From contig JBJEIR010000126.1 of NCBI GenBank assembly GCA_051877215.1, positions 1 to 11,112 on the forward strand: 11,112 nucleotides of DNA. Reading direction: 5' to 3'. The DNA comes from RGIG1959 sp051877215. Lineage in GTDB: Bacteria; Bacillota; Clostridia; Oscillospirales; Acutalibacteraceae. Shown here one piece after another: positions 1 to 9,100 of the stretch. Position 1 is the first letter of the stretch; each line of letters opens with the position of its first letter. The notes below the pieces were generated by a model. That model saw only the letters and a list, made by a program, of their open reading frames with translations. It did not search any database and was not told the DNA's origin. Position numbers and translations under genes: made by a program.

Positions 1-588
1 GACCGTCTTTCCGTGCGGGAATTCGGAGCGGCCCGCGACCGAAAAGGCAAAGAAACACGCCGCTTTTTATCCGCCGTCACCCCCGAAGGCTCCGTTGTGT
101 TCAGCGACACGGCCGCCGCTCTGTGTCCCCGCCTGTTTGTGATAGAGGATGAATACGGTGCGGTCTCCGCCCGCTGTCTTGCGCGGCTGCGCAGCGCCGC
201 TCTTGCGGCGGGGCTCGACATCATCAGCTGTGCGTGTCCGCTTTTCCCCCACACAAAGCTTGAGCATCTGCTCATTCCGTCCATCGGCGTCGGCTTTTTG
301 ACCTCGAACAGCCGGCACAAAATGGATTTCCCCGTTTACCGCCGTATTCACGCCGCCCGCTTCATTGACGCATCGGTGCTGAAAGCTAAAAAACAGCAGC
401 TTTCCTTCAACCGCCGCGCCGCCGGAGAGCTGCTGCTGGAAGCGGTCCGTGCAGCCGAAGAGACCAAAAAGCATCACGACCGTATGGAAGCGCTTCATGT
501 TGCCGCCATGGACTGGGAGCTGTGGGAACAGATTGCCGACCTCACCGTCGCCGACTGTCTGAAAACAGCAAAAAGGAGGCGCGGATAG
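1..588 (+). CDS. PRK06851-like two-domain ATPase, C-terminal half (5' end outside the window)
   Basis: The reading frame is open from base 1 to the TAG at 586-588 (195 codons), so the gene begins upstream; the GTG at 13 is internal. Landmarks match the second half of the PRK06851-type proteins of clostridia, which have two similar P-loop domains in roughly 360-370 residues: LSAVTPEGSV, then a hydrophobic strand LFVIEDEYG, CPLFPHTKLEHLLIPSIGVGF, LTSNSRHK, and a helical end with HHDRMEALHVAAMDWE. Where relatives have a GEPGTGKST-like Walker A, this protein reads DEYGAVSAR (codons about 148-174), so the lysine is replaced by serine at 166-168 and this copy should not bind ATP in the usual way. 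The first domain cannot be seen here. The cellular role of the family is not known to me. The stop is immediately followed by the start of the LysM-GH18 gene, so the two are co-transcribed. Family assignment is from memory of the motifs; moderate confidence. Confidence 0.7.
   Translation, partial: DRLSVREFGAARDRKGKETRRFLSAVTPEGSVVFSDTAAALCPRLFVIEDEYGAVSARCLARLRSAALAAGLDIISCACPLFPHTKLEHLLIPSIGVGFLTSNSRHKMDFPVYRRIHAARFIDASVLKAKKQQLSFNRRAAGELLLEAVRAAEETKKHHDRMEALHVAAMDWELWEQIADLTVADCLKTAKRRRG
573..579 (+). promoter_or_regulatory. Ribosome binding site AAGGAGG for the LysM-GH18 gene
   Basis: AAGGAGG ends 9 nt before the ATG at 589. It lies inside the last codons of the upstream ATPase gene, so translation of the two is likely coupled. 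It fixes the start at 589. Confidence 0.85.
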
Positions 589-1872
589 ATGGAACTGGTC
601 ACCGTACAAGCGGGCGACACCCTTTCGGCCATTGCCGCACGCTACGGCATATCGACCGCCTATCTCGCACAAATCAACGGGCTGCGCGAGAGCGACCCGC
701 TTGCCGTCGGGCAAGTACTGCTCGTTTTGCTGCCCGCCGGAACCTATACCGTGCAGCCGGGCGACACTCTCTCCTCCGTCGCCGCACAGTATGACCTGAC
801 CGTCAACGCGCTTTTGGCGCAAAATCCGTTTTTGCTCGGCGATCCCGCGCGGCTGCGGCCGGGCGATGTCCTTGTCATTTCGTATCAGACGGCGCGCCGC
901 GGCTCTCTTTCGGTCAACGGATATCTCTATCCCTTTATCGATCTGACGCTGCTGCGCCGCACGCTCCCCTATCTGTCGTATATGACGGTTTTTTCCTACG
1001 GCGTCAGCGCCGAAGGCGAGCTGACCGAGCCGGATGACGCGGCTGTTCTGGGGGTTGCGCGCGAATACGGCGTGCCGCCCGTTTTGTTGCTTTCCACCAT
1101 CGGAGAGGACGGCTTATTTGACAGCCAGCGCGCCGACACCCTGCTGTCCGACCCCGCCGTACAGCAAACGATCATCGCCTCTCTCGTCGCCGTCACGCAG
1201 GAAAAGGGCTATGCGGGCGTGGATGTCGATTTTGAGTATGTCACGCCCGGTCTGCGAGAGGCGTATGCCGCTTTCATCACGAATTTGCGCGCAGCGCTGG
1301 AACCGCTCGGCAAATTTGTCTGGGTCGCTCTCGCTCCGAAAACAAGCTCATTGCAGCAAGGGCTGCTGTATGAAGCGCACGACTACCGCTTGCTCGGCGA
1401 AGCGGCAAACGCCGTGCTGCTGATGACCTACGAATGGGGCTACGCCTACAGCGAACCGATGGCGGTCGCCCCCATCGACAAGGTGACGCAGGTGCTGCGC
1501 TACGCGCTGACGCAGATTCCCGCCGACAAAATCTTCCTCGGCATTCCGAATTACGGCTATGACTGGCCGCTGCCCTTTATACAGGGCGTGACCAGGGCGA
1601 CCTCCGTCGGCAACGAGCAGGCGGTGCACATCGCCGCCGACAACCGCGCGGACATTCGCTTTGACTCACAGGCGGCATCTCCGTTTTTCAATTACACTGA
1701 TGCGTACGGCACGGCACACGAGGTGTGGTTTGAGGACGCCCGCTCTGTTTCGGAAAAGCTGTCCTTGGCGTCAAACAGCGGTCTGCTGGGCGTCGGCTAC
1801 TGGAACATCATGCGTCCCTTTTTGCAAAACTGGATGCTGCTCGACGCACTGTATACCATCCGCCGCGGATAA
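589..1872 (+). CDS. LysM-LysM-GH18 spore peptidoglycan glucosaminidase (SleL/YaaH-like)
   Basis: A 427-residue protein, the usual size for SleL/YaaH cortex-fragment-lytic enzymes. Two LysM domains come first (about 2-47 with VQAGDTLSAIAARYGIS, and 52-98 with VQPGDTLSSVAAQYDLT); they bind the GlcNAc-containing glycan of peptidoglycan. A glycoside hydrolase 18 barrel fills about 108-427. The catalytic strand reads GVDVDFEY, with D212, D214 and E216; E216 is the expected acid, working by substrate-assisted N-acetylglucosaminidase chemistry. Other family landmarks are NYGYDW (321-326), VWFEDARSVSEK and GYWNIMRPFLQNW near the end. There is no signal peptide, as in SleL/YaaH proteins that are made in the mother cell and assembled on the spore coat or cortex. 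ATG at 589 directly follows the upstream TAG and has a strong ribosome binding site. A terminator follows, so it is the last gene of its operon. The role in cortex degradation during germination is inferred from the family; a vegetative wall role is possible. Confidence 0.88.
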   Translation: MELVTVQAGDTLSAIAARYGISTAYLAQINGLRESDPLAVGQVLLVLLPAGTYTVQPGDTLSSVAAQYDLTVNALLAQNPFLLGDPARLRPGDVLVISYQTARRGSLSVNGYLYPFIDLTLLRRTLPYLSYMTVFSYGVSAEGELTEPDDAAVLGVAREYGVPPVLLLSTIGEDGLFDSQRADTLLSDPAVQQTIIASLVAVTQEKGYAGVDVDFEYVTPGLREAYAAFITNLRAALEPLGKFVWVALAPKTSSLQQGLLYEAHDYRLLGEAANAVLLMTYEWGYAYSEPMAVAPIDKVTQVLRYALTQIPADKIFLGIPNYGYDWPLPFIQGVTRATSVGNEQAVHIAADNRADIRFDSQAASPFFNYTDAYGTAHEVWFEDARSVSEKLSLASNSGLLGVGYWNIMRPFLQNWMLLDALYTIRRG

Positions 1873-1900
1873 ACGCAGAGCGGTGCTAAGCAATAGAAAG

Positions 1901-1946
1901 CGCCCCTTTTTCGCCTGTCAGAGAAAAAGGGGCGTGTTTTGTTTTT
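1901..1946 (+). terminator. Rho-independent terminator after the LysM-GH18 gene
   Basis: CGCCCCTTTTTC (1901-1912) and GAAAAAGGGGCG (1923-1934) form a perfect 12-bp stem with a 10-nt loop, followed by TGTTTTGTTTTTTG. It starts 28 nt after the stop at 1872. The same stem read on the minus strand is followed by a weaker pyrimidine stretch (CTTTCTATTG), so it may also help end the convergent minus-strand operon; that is inference. Confidence 0.9.
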
Positions 1947-2025
1947 TGTCGGTTACGGCTTAGCGGTGCCGAGCACCCGTTTTTATATAGGCGGATCGGC
2001 GGCGCTTTTTGCCAAATACTGTTTT

Positions 2026-2400
2026 TTACAGCAATATGTCCGACAACCCGGACATGCCGCACCGCTTGAGAATATCCTCAAGGCCGCTTTTGATTTCTTC
2101 ACGGCTGAAATCGTGCGCTTCGAGAAAGGGGTCATCCTTTTCATTCAGATAATCGTAAACCATCAGCGCAACGGGAAGAAGCTGCTTTCCATCGGTATCC
2201 GCCGATGCATACAGGCGGTTTTCCGCCTCGTTGATGCATCCCTCGTCGATCAATCTGCACAATTCATATGCCGTGCGGCGGCTGTTCTCATCGCCGATCG
2301 ACAGCTCCTCAAGCGCATCGATATCCTTGCCGTATAGTACCTTCACAATCGCCCGTGCGGAGAGATGGATCATTCTCATGATATAATCCTGTTCAAACAA
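2026..2400 (-). CDS. Small uncharacterised helical protein, DUF6483-like
   Basis: A 124-residue protein starting at TTG (2398-2400) with the sequence FEQDYIMRMIHL. It is predicted to be soluble and mostly helical, with no membrane segment, signal peptide or metal motif. The opening DYIMRMI and the helical body (RRTAYELCRLIDEGCINEAENRLY, with the character of a TPR-like pair, then VYDYLNEKDDPFLEAHDFSREEI) recall the Firmicutes family I know as DUF6483; the name is from memory and the function is unknown. The TTG start is preferred over the internal ATG at 2377-2379 because a GAGGG sequence overlapping the TGA of the upstream oxidoreductase sits about 10 nt before it and because the family motif would otherwise be cut. 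The gap to the oxidoreductase gene is only 12 nt, so it is translated from the same message. Confidence 0.7.
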   Translation of the reverse strand: MFEQDYIMRMIHLSARAIVKVLYGKDIDALEELSIGDENSRRTAYELCRLIDEGCINEAENRLYASADTDGKQLLPVALMVYDYLNEKDDPFLEAHDFSREEIKSGLEDILKRCGMSGLSDILL

Positions 2401-2412
2401 AGCGTCTGTCCC

Positions 2413-3441
2413 TCACTCATTGTCCTCGATATACACATTGGCGCTCTCGCGCACCGCTTTGTCGGCGGCGATCGCCACCTTAAACGCACTGTACACCTGG
2501 TCGATATCCGGCGCATGGGTGGGGCGTCCCTCAATCATATCAATCAAGCCGCAAAGCTGGCGGTACATATCCTTGTATTTTCCCTGCACATTGATAATCT
2601 CCGTCTCGCCCGTTTCCAAATGAAACAGCTCGATACGGTCGCCCATCTCGGTGTCGGTGCCGCGCTGCGCGTTCATCGTCAGGCGAATGTGCCCTTTTGT
2701 GCCGATGAATTCCTTGACATTGGCGGAGCTGAAGGTCTGTCCCCAGCCCGCCTCATAATATCCCATGGCGCCGTTTTTCAGCCGCATGACGATCATGCCG
2801 TAATTGACCATGCCCGGCTCAAGATCGGTATCCACCGTTACGCCGTGACCCATCACCTCGACGATCTTCGAGCCGCTGAACCACTGGAGAATATCCATAT
2901 AGTGGATGCCGCAGTCGAGAATCGGGGAGCAGTCGGTCAGCAGACGCTTATAGCGCGGCCAGTTGAGCGCATGATGATTCTGCGTCATGCGCGCGACGCG
3001 CAGCTCGCCGATCTCGCCGTTCCAAATGAGCTCTTTTATCTTATTATAGGTCGCATTATAGCGCAAAATATAGGCGACAAGCACCTTGACCGGCGCGTTC
3101 TTGACAAGCTCATAAAACGCCTTTCCCTCCTCTTTGGTGGGAGCGATCGGCTTTTCGCACAGCACATGCTTCCCCGCTTCGACGCAATCCTTCAGAATGG
3201 GCAGATGCGTATTGACATAGGTCGCAATAATGACGATATCCAGCTCGGGCAGGTTCAAAAATTCACGATAATCCGTTCCGTAATGCTCGGCGTTGTATTT
3301 TTTGGCAAACAGCCGCGCCGCGTTTTCGTCGATATCGACAACTGCAACGATGCGGATATTCTCGCGATAATATATATCCGCCAGATGATCCTCGCCGATG
3401 TGACCGCAGCCCACCAGCATGATCCCGTACACTTTTTCCAT
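2413..3441 (-). CDS. Gfo/Idh/MocA-family NAD(P)-dependent oxidoreductase
   Basis: A 342-residue protein of typical family length. The N-terminal Rossmann fold carries VGCGHIGEDH (10-19) as dinucleotide-binding loop, VVDID at the end of the second strand (34-38, an acidic residue that usually favours NAD over NADP), and the family signature CEKPIA (95-100; E96, K97, P98). The C-terminal alpha/beta domain has D176 and H180 in LDCGIHYMDILQW, the usual catalytic Asp/His spacing. Members oxidise or reduce sugars, inositols or related polyols; the substrate cannot be read from this sequence, and no transporter or sugar kinase is adjacent. The ATG at 3439-3441 has GGAGGAA 7 nt upstream and its own promoter. 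The small DUF6483-like gene follows 12 nt downstream in the same unit. Confidence 0.9.
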   Translation of the reverse strand: MEKVYGIMLVGCGHIGEDHLADIYYRENIRIVAVVDIDENAARLFAKKYNAEHYGTDYREFLNLPELDIVIIATYVNTHLPILKDCVEAGKHVLCEKPIAPTKEEGKAFYELVKNAPVKVLVAYILRYNATYNKIKELIWNGEIGELRVARMTQNHHALNWPRYKRLLTDCSPILDCGIHYMDILQWFSGSKIVEVMGHGVTVDTDLEPGMVNYGMIVMRLKNGAMGYYEAGWGQTFSSANVKEFIGTKGHIRLTMNAQRGTDTEMGDRIELFHLETGETEIINVQGKYKDMYRQLCGLIDMIEGRPTHAPDIDQVYSAFKVAIAADKAVRESANVYIEDNE

Positions 3442-3483
3442 CTGTCCATTCCTCCAGCCGAGAAAAGCCTTACAATCTGCCCC

Positions 3484-3512
3484 ATTATACGGCTACGGCA
3501 GCAGGTTGACAA
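3484..3512 (-). promoter_or_regulatory. Sigma-A promoter of the oxidoreductase-DUF6483 operon
   Basis: On the minus strand, TTGTCA (3507-3512) and a perfect TATAAT (3484-3489) are separated by exactly 17 nt. The start of transcription would be near 3477, giving a leader of roughly 35 nt that contains GGAGGAA (3449-3455) ahead of the ATG. It lies in the 146-bp gap after radA; I saw no convincing terminator there, so some read-through from radA is possible. Confidence 0.82.
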
Positions 3513-3587
3513 CCCCTTATGTGTGGTTGAACTTGTCTTAAATTGCGTTTTTTGCCGAAATCGTGCGCATGGCAAGCGCGCCTCTGT

Positions 3588-4946
<1,359 letters not shown>

Positions 4947-5004
4947 ACCGTTTTCCTCCCGTCATCCGCCGTTTTGCAAACGCGCGCACGCCTCTCTTTT
5001 TTGC

Positions 5005-5033
5005 AGTATAACACAGGCAAGCAGAGGCTTCAA
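5005..5033 (-). promoter_or_regulatory. Sigma-A promoter of radA
   Basis: Minus strand TTGAAG (5028-5033), a 17-nt spacer and TATACT (5005-5010). The -35 box lies about 10 bp past the stop of the upstream HAD phosphatase gene. The expected start near 4998 leaves a leader of about 50 nt before the GTG. radA can therefore be expressed independently of the phosphatase. Confidence 0.78.
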
Positions 5034-5042
5034 GCTGTGCGC

Positions 5043-5825
5043 TCATTGTTTCTCCAGTGAACAAAGAAACGCCTGCAGCGTCTTTTCCACCGACTCGCAG
5101 TGCAGCGCAAACTGCTCGCGCAGCGCGGGGGCGGCGCCCTCCATAATATACGGCGTTCCCACCTGACTCAGCAGCGGAACATCATTATAATTGTCGCCGA
5201 AGGACATCACTTCGCTCGGGGATATCCCTGTCAGCCGACACACCTCTGAAAGCCCCGTCCCCTTGTCCGACAGCGTAAAATCCAGCCACTCCGGGCCGGC
5301 GATCGCCATGTTGAATACCCGCTCCCATTTCGGAGCAAACACGGGAAGGAGCACCTCCCCGCCCTCCTTGCGATAGGCGCTGACCTTGAGAATATCCTCC
5401 GGGATCTGCGCGGCGTCGGGCACGACCGTGCACCGATATCCGACCTTTTCGCGCAGCATATGCACATACTCCTGTGTTTTCGGGAGCAGATAGCACATAT
5501 TGGCTCCCGAAATCAGGACCTCGCAGTCCCGCCGCGCCAAAATCTCCGCAATCAGGCATTCCGCCTCTTTGCGGGGCAGCGGCGTCTTGGAAAGCAGGCG
5601 GTTCTGCGCATAAATCGCCGCGCCGTTTTCACAAATGAACAGCATCTCATCCGCCACCGGCGCAAACAGACGGCGCAGGCTGTAATACTGCCTGCCGGAC
5701 GCCGCACAAAAGCGGATTCCGTGGGCGCGCAGCCGACCGATCTGTTCATACAGCAGCGGGTTAAGCGCGCGGCTTTCGCCGAGCAGCAGCGTTCCGTCAA
5801 TATCCGATGTAACAAGCCGTATCAT
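5043..5825 (-). CDS. Cof-type HAD-IIB phosphatase
   Basis: A 260-residue cytoplasmic phosphatase of the Cof/YbjI type. HAD motif I is SDIDGTL, with nucleophile D8 and acid/base D10; motif II is S43 in CAASGR; motif III is K188 in LSDKGTGL; motif IV is FGDNYNDVPLL, with D211 and D215 for magnesium. The region between motifs II and III (about 85-185) is the C2B cap that decides substrate. Relatives hydrolyse sugar phosphates, flavin or pyridoxal phosphates and thiamine intermediates; the exact substrate cannot be told here. The ATG at 5823-5825 has GGAGGAA 6 nt upstream and a promoter of its own that is divergent from the RND exporter promoter. No fused or partner gene suggests a pathway. Confidence 0.92.
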   Translation of the reverse strand: MIRLVTSDIDGTLLLGESRALNPLLYEQIGRLRAHGIRFCAASGRQYYSLRRLFAPVADEMLFICENGAAIYAQNRLLSKTPLPRKEAECLIAEILARRDCEVLISGANMCYLLPKTQEYVHMLREKVGYRCTVVPDAAQIPEDILKVSAYRKEGGEVLLPVFAPKWERVFNMAIAGPEWLDFTLSDKGTGLSEVCRLTGISPSEVMSFGDNYNDVPLLSQVGTPYIMEGAAPALREQFALHCESVEKTLQAFLCSLEKQ

Positions 5826-5872
5826 TTGTCATTCCTCCGCAGATTTCCTGTCCGAACAGTCATTCCGTCCGT

Positions 5873-5901
5873 ATTTTACCATAACCCTGCGCACTGTTCA
5901 A
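5873..5901 (-). promoter_or_regulatory. Sigma-A promoter of the HAD phosphatase gene
   Basis: Minus strand TTGAAC (5896-5901), 17-nt spacer, TAAAAT (5873-5878). The expected start is near 5866, about 40 nt before the ATG. Its -35 box is 5 bp from the edge of the dyad at 5907-5923, so a protein bound there could touch this promoter as well as the divergent one. Confidence 0.8.
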
Positions 5902-5906
5902 GAAAA

Positions 5907-5923
5907 GTTTACACCTTGTAAAC
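5907..5923. promoter_or_regulatory. Perfect dyad between divergent promoters, candidate operator
   Basis: GTTTACA-CCT-TGTAAAC is a perfect 7-bp inverted repeat with a 3-bp centre. It lies between the two outward-facing -35 boxes (5896-5901 on minus, 5934-5939 on plus). Shape and size fit a homodimeric helix-turn-helix regulator such as a TetR-, MarR- or GntR-type protein, but no regulator gene is in the window, so the protein is unknown. Confidence 0.6.
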
Positions 5924-5933
5924 GCTTTTGTCT

Positions 5934-5963
5934 TTGACAGACAGGGAATGTCTCCTTTATAAT
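5934..5963 (+). promoter_or_regulatory. Sigma-A promoter of the RND exporter gene
   Basis: A consensus TTGACA (5934-5939) and a consensus TATAAT (5958-5963) are spaced by 18 nt. A small inverted repeat, AGACA-GGGAA-TGTCT (5939-5953), fills most of the spacer. Another TATAAT at 5973-5978 has no matching -35 box. Transcription from near 5970 would leave a leader of about 130 nt before the TTG start at 6102; it contains a short GCGGG-CAT-CCCGC hairpin (6045-6057) and no riboswitch that I recognise. Confidence 0.78.
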
Positions 5964-6101
5964 TGAAATCATTATAATATACACTCGGAAACAATGTGCC
6001 CGAAATATACCCGCAGCCACCTGTCGCTTTTTCGGATTCTTTCGGCGGGCATCCCGCAAATGTGTCCTTTTTGACTGCTTTCAGAAAGAAGTGAGGCTCT
6101 T

Positions 6102-9100
6102 TTGTCCAAATTCAGCGTAAAAAAGCCGTTTACGGTGCTGGTCGCCGTTGTCATCATTATCGTTCTCGGCTTTGTGTCCTACAGCCGCATGACGCCGGAT
6201 CTGCTGCCGAGCATCAACCTGCCGTATGTGCTGGTGACCACCGCCTACCCCGGCGCCACGCCCGAAAAAGTGGAATCGACGGTCACCAAGCCGCTCGAAC
6301 AGGCGATGGCGACGCTTGAAAATATCAACAGCATCCAATCGTCCTCCAATTCCAATTACTCGATGGTCATTCTCGAATTTACCGAGGACGCCGATATGGA
6401 CAGCGTCACCGTCGATATCCTGCAAAAGATCAATCAGGTGGAGGGCTCCTGGGACGATATGGTCGGCACGCCCTCGATTTTGAAAATCAACCCGGATATG
6501 CTTCCCGTCACGGTCGCCGCCGTCGACAAGGAGGGCATGGATACCGCCGAGCTGTCCGCATTTGTAAACGACACGCTGCTTGCCAAGCTGGAGGGAACGG
6601 CGGGCGTCGCCGATATCAGCGTGGGCGGACTGATTGAGCAGACCGTGCGCGTCACGCTGGACGAGGCGCGCATCGACGCTCTGAACGAAAAGCTGAAGGC
6701 GGAAATTGACAAACAGCTGGATGAGGCGAGCACACAAATCAGCGACGCACAGGCACAGCTGGAAAGCAGCCGCACCGAGCTGGAAAACGGAAAAAGCGAG
6801 CTTGAAGACGGAAAATCCGTCCTCTCCGACCAGACCTCCGAGGCGAGCGCGCAAATCAATGATAAACAGGCCGAGCTGAACGCCGCGCGCACACAACTGA
6901 TCACGCAGATCAGCGCTTTACAGGCGCAGCTGGGCGAACTGGAGTCCACCGAGCAGCAGCTCAGCGCCGTGCAAAGCGCCCTGCAAAGCCTGCTCGACCA
7001 AAAGGACGCACTCGAAGCGGAAACCGCTTATTTGCAGGGGCTTGAAGATACAATGGAAGCCCTTCTTGCCGAACAGCTCGGCTACGAAGCGGAAATCGCA
7101 CAAATTCGGGCGGACAGCAGCCTGAGCGAAGAGGAAAAGCAGGCGATGATCGACGCGGTTTACGCCCGCGACGATTACAAGGCGACGCAGGCGGGCTTTG
7201 CCGCCCTCGATGCACAGCTCGCCGCCCGCTCGCTGACGCGCGAGCAGCTTCCGCTCACCCTCGCGCGAAAGAATCTGACACTGCAAACGGTCAACGCCTC
7301 TTTGGACGCGCTGGACAGCACGCTTGCCGAGCTCGGTGTCAGCCGCGGCGATCTCGAAAAATCCCTCTCTGAAATCGCCGACGGAAAACAAAAGCTGACC
7401 GACGCGATTGCTTCTTTGCAAGCGACGCTTGACGGTCTTGACAGCGGACAGACACAGCTCTCCGCCGCATTGGCGGAGCTGGAAAAGCAAAAGACAGACG
7501 CCGTATTTCAACTGAGCGATGCGACCGCACAGCTGATCAGCGGAGAAGCGCAGCTTTCCTCCGCCGAAGAGCAGCTCAGCAGCGGCCTTGCCGCGCTGGA
7601 CGAACAGCGCACAGCGGCTTATGAGAGCAGCGATCTGCACGATATTTTATCCATGAGTACCGTCTCCTCCCTGCTGACGGCGCAAAACTTCTCCATGCCC
7701 GCGGGCTATGCCGAGGAGAACGGCGTACAGACGCTGGTCAGTGTGGGCGACGGGGTCTCCTCTCTCGAAGAGCTGAACAATTTGGTGCTGCTCGATTTGA
7801 ATATGGACGGTATTGACCCCATCCGCCTGTGCGATGTGGCTACCGTCGAGCTGACCGATAACAGCGACGAAGTATACGCCCGCATCAACGGCAGTGACGG
7901 CGTCATCCTGACCTTTTCAAAACAGTCGACCTACGCCACGGCAACCGTTTCGCAAAATCTTGCCGCGCGCTTTGAAGAGCTGTCCGCCGAATATGACGGC
8001 CTGAGCTTTACCACCTTGATGGATCAGGGGGATTATATCTACCTGATTATGAACTCCATTCTCGGCAATCTGCTGCTCAGCGCGCTCTTTTCGGTATTGG
8101 TTCTCTTTTTGTTCCTCAAAGACCTGCGTCCGACGCTGATGACCCTTTGCAGTATTCCGCTGAGCGTCTTTTTTGCGATTGTTCTGATGTATTTTTCGGG
8201 CGTCACACTCAACATCATCTCGCTGTCTGCCCTAACCGTTTCCATCGGTATGCTGGTGGATAATTCGGTCGTCGTAATCGAAAACATCTATCGCTTGCGG
8301 CATAAGGGCTTCTCCCCCGTCAAGGCGGCCGTTTCGGGTGCCTCTCAAGTGGCGGGTGCCGTTGCCGCCTCTACGCTTACCACCATTTGTGTGTTTCTTC
8401 CCATCGTCTTTGTCGAAGGATTGACCCGACAGCTTTTCACCGATATGGCGCTCACCCTCGGCTATTCTCTGATAGCCAGTCTGATTGTCGCCTTAACCCT
8501 TGTTCCCGCCATGTCCTCAAAGCTGCTGCGCCGTTCAAAGGAGCGCTCGCACAAGTGGTTTGACAAGATGGTTTCCGGCTATCGCCGCTCTCTTGATTGG
8601 TCGCTCCGCTTGAAACCGCTGGTTCTCATTTTGTCGGTGGTTTTACTGGTCGTCAGCGCGCTTCTCGCTTTCTCTCGCGGCTTCTCCTATATGCCCGATA
8701 TGCATTCGACGCAGTTGAGCGTCTCGGTGGAGACGCCGAAAGACACGCCTGTCTCCGAGACCAAAGCGGTCACAGACGAGGCGATGTCGCGCATTCAGAA
8801 GATTGAAGGCGTTAACACGGTCGGCGCCATGCTGGAGGGCGGCGGCATGAGCCTTTTGAGCGGCGGCAGCGGCAATGCCGCAACCATGTATGTCATGCTG
8901 GACGACGCCTATCAGGCGGACAGCGATCTGATTGCCGATCAGATTGTCGATGCCTGCGCCGATCTCAACGCGACTGTCACGGCCGGCAGCTCCTCCCTGT
9001 CTTCTATGAGCATGCTGGGCGGATCGGGCATATCTATCAATCTTTTCTGCGATGACCTGGATACGCTTCGGAGCACCGCCGACGATATTGCCTCCATTCT

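Noticed and set aside
67..822. A 251-codon open frame on the minus strand
   Set aside because: Antisense to the ATPase and LysM-GH18 genes; no recognisable domain.
6045..6072. Intrinsic terminator or attenuator in the exporter leader
   Set aside because: The GCGGG-CAT-CCCGC stem is only 5 bp and the T-run begins 9 nt beyond it, too far for a standard terminator.
6081..7640. Minus-strand open frames of 271 and 240 codons
   Set aside because: Shadows of the coiled-coil coding region, where the regular codon pattern keeps the reverse frame open.
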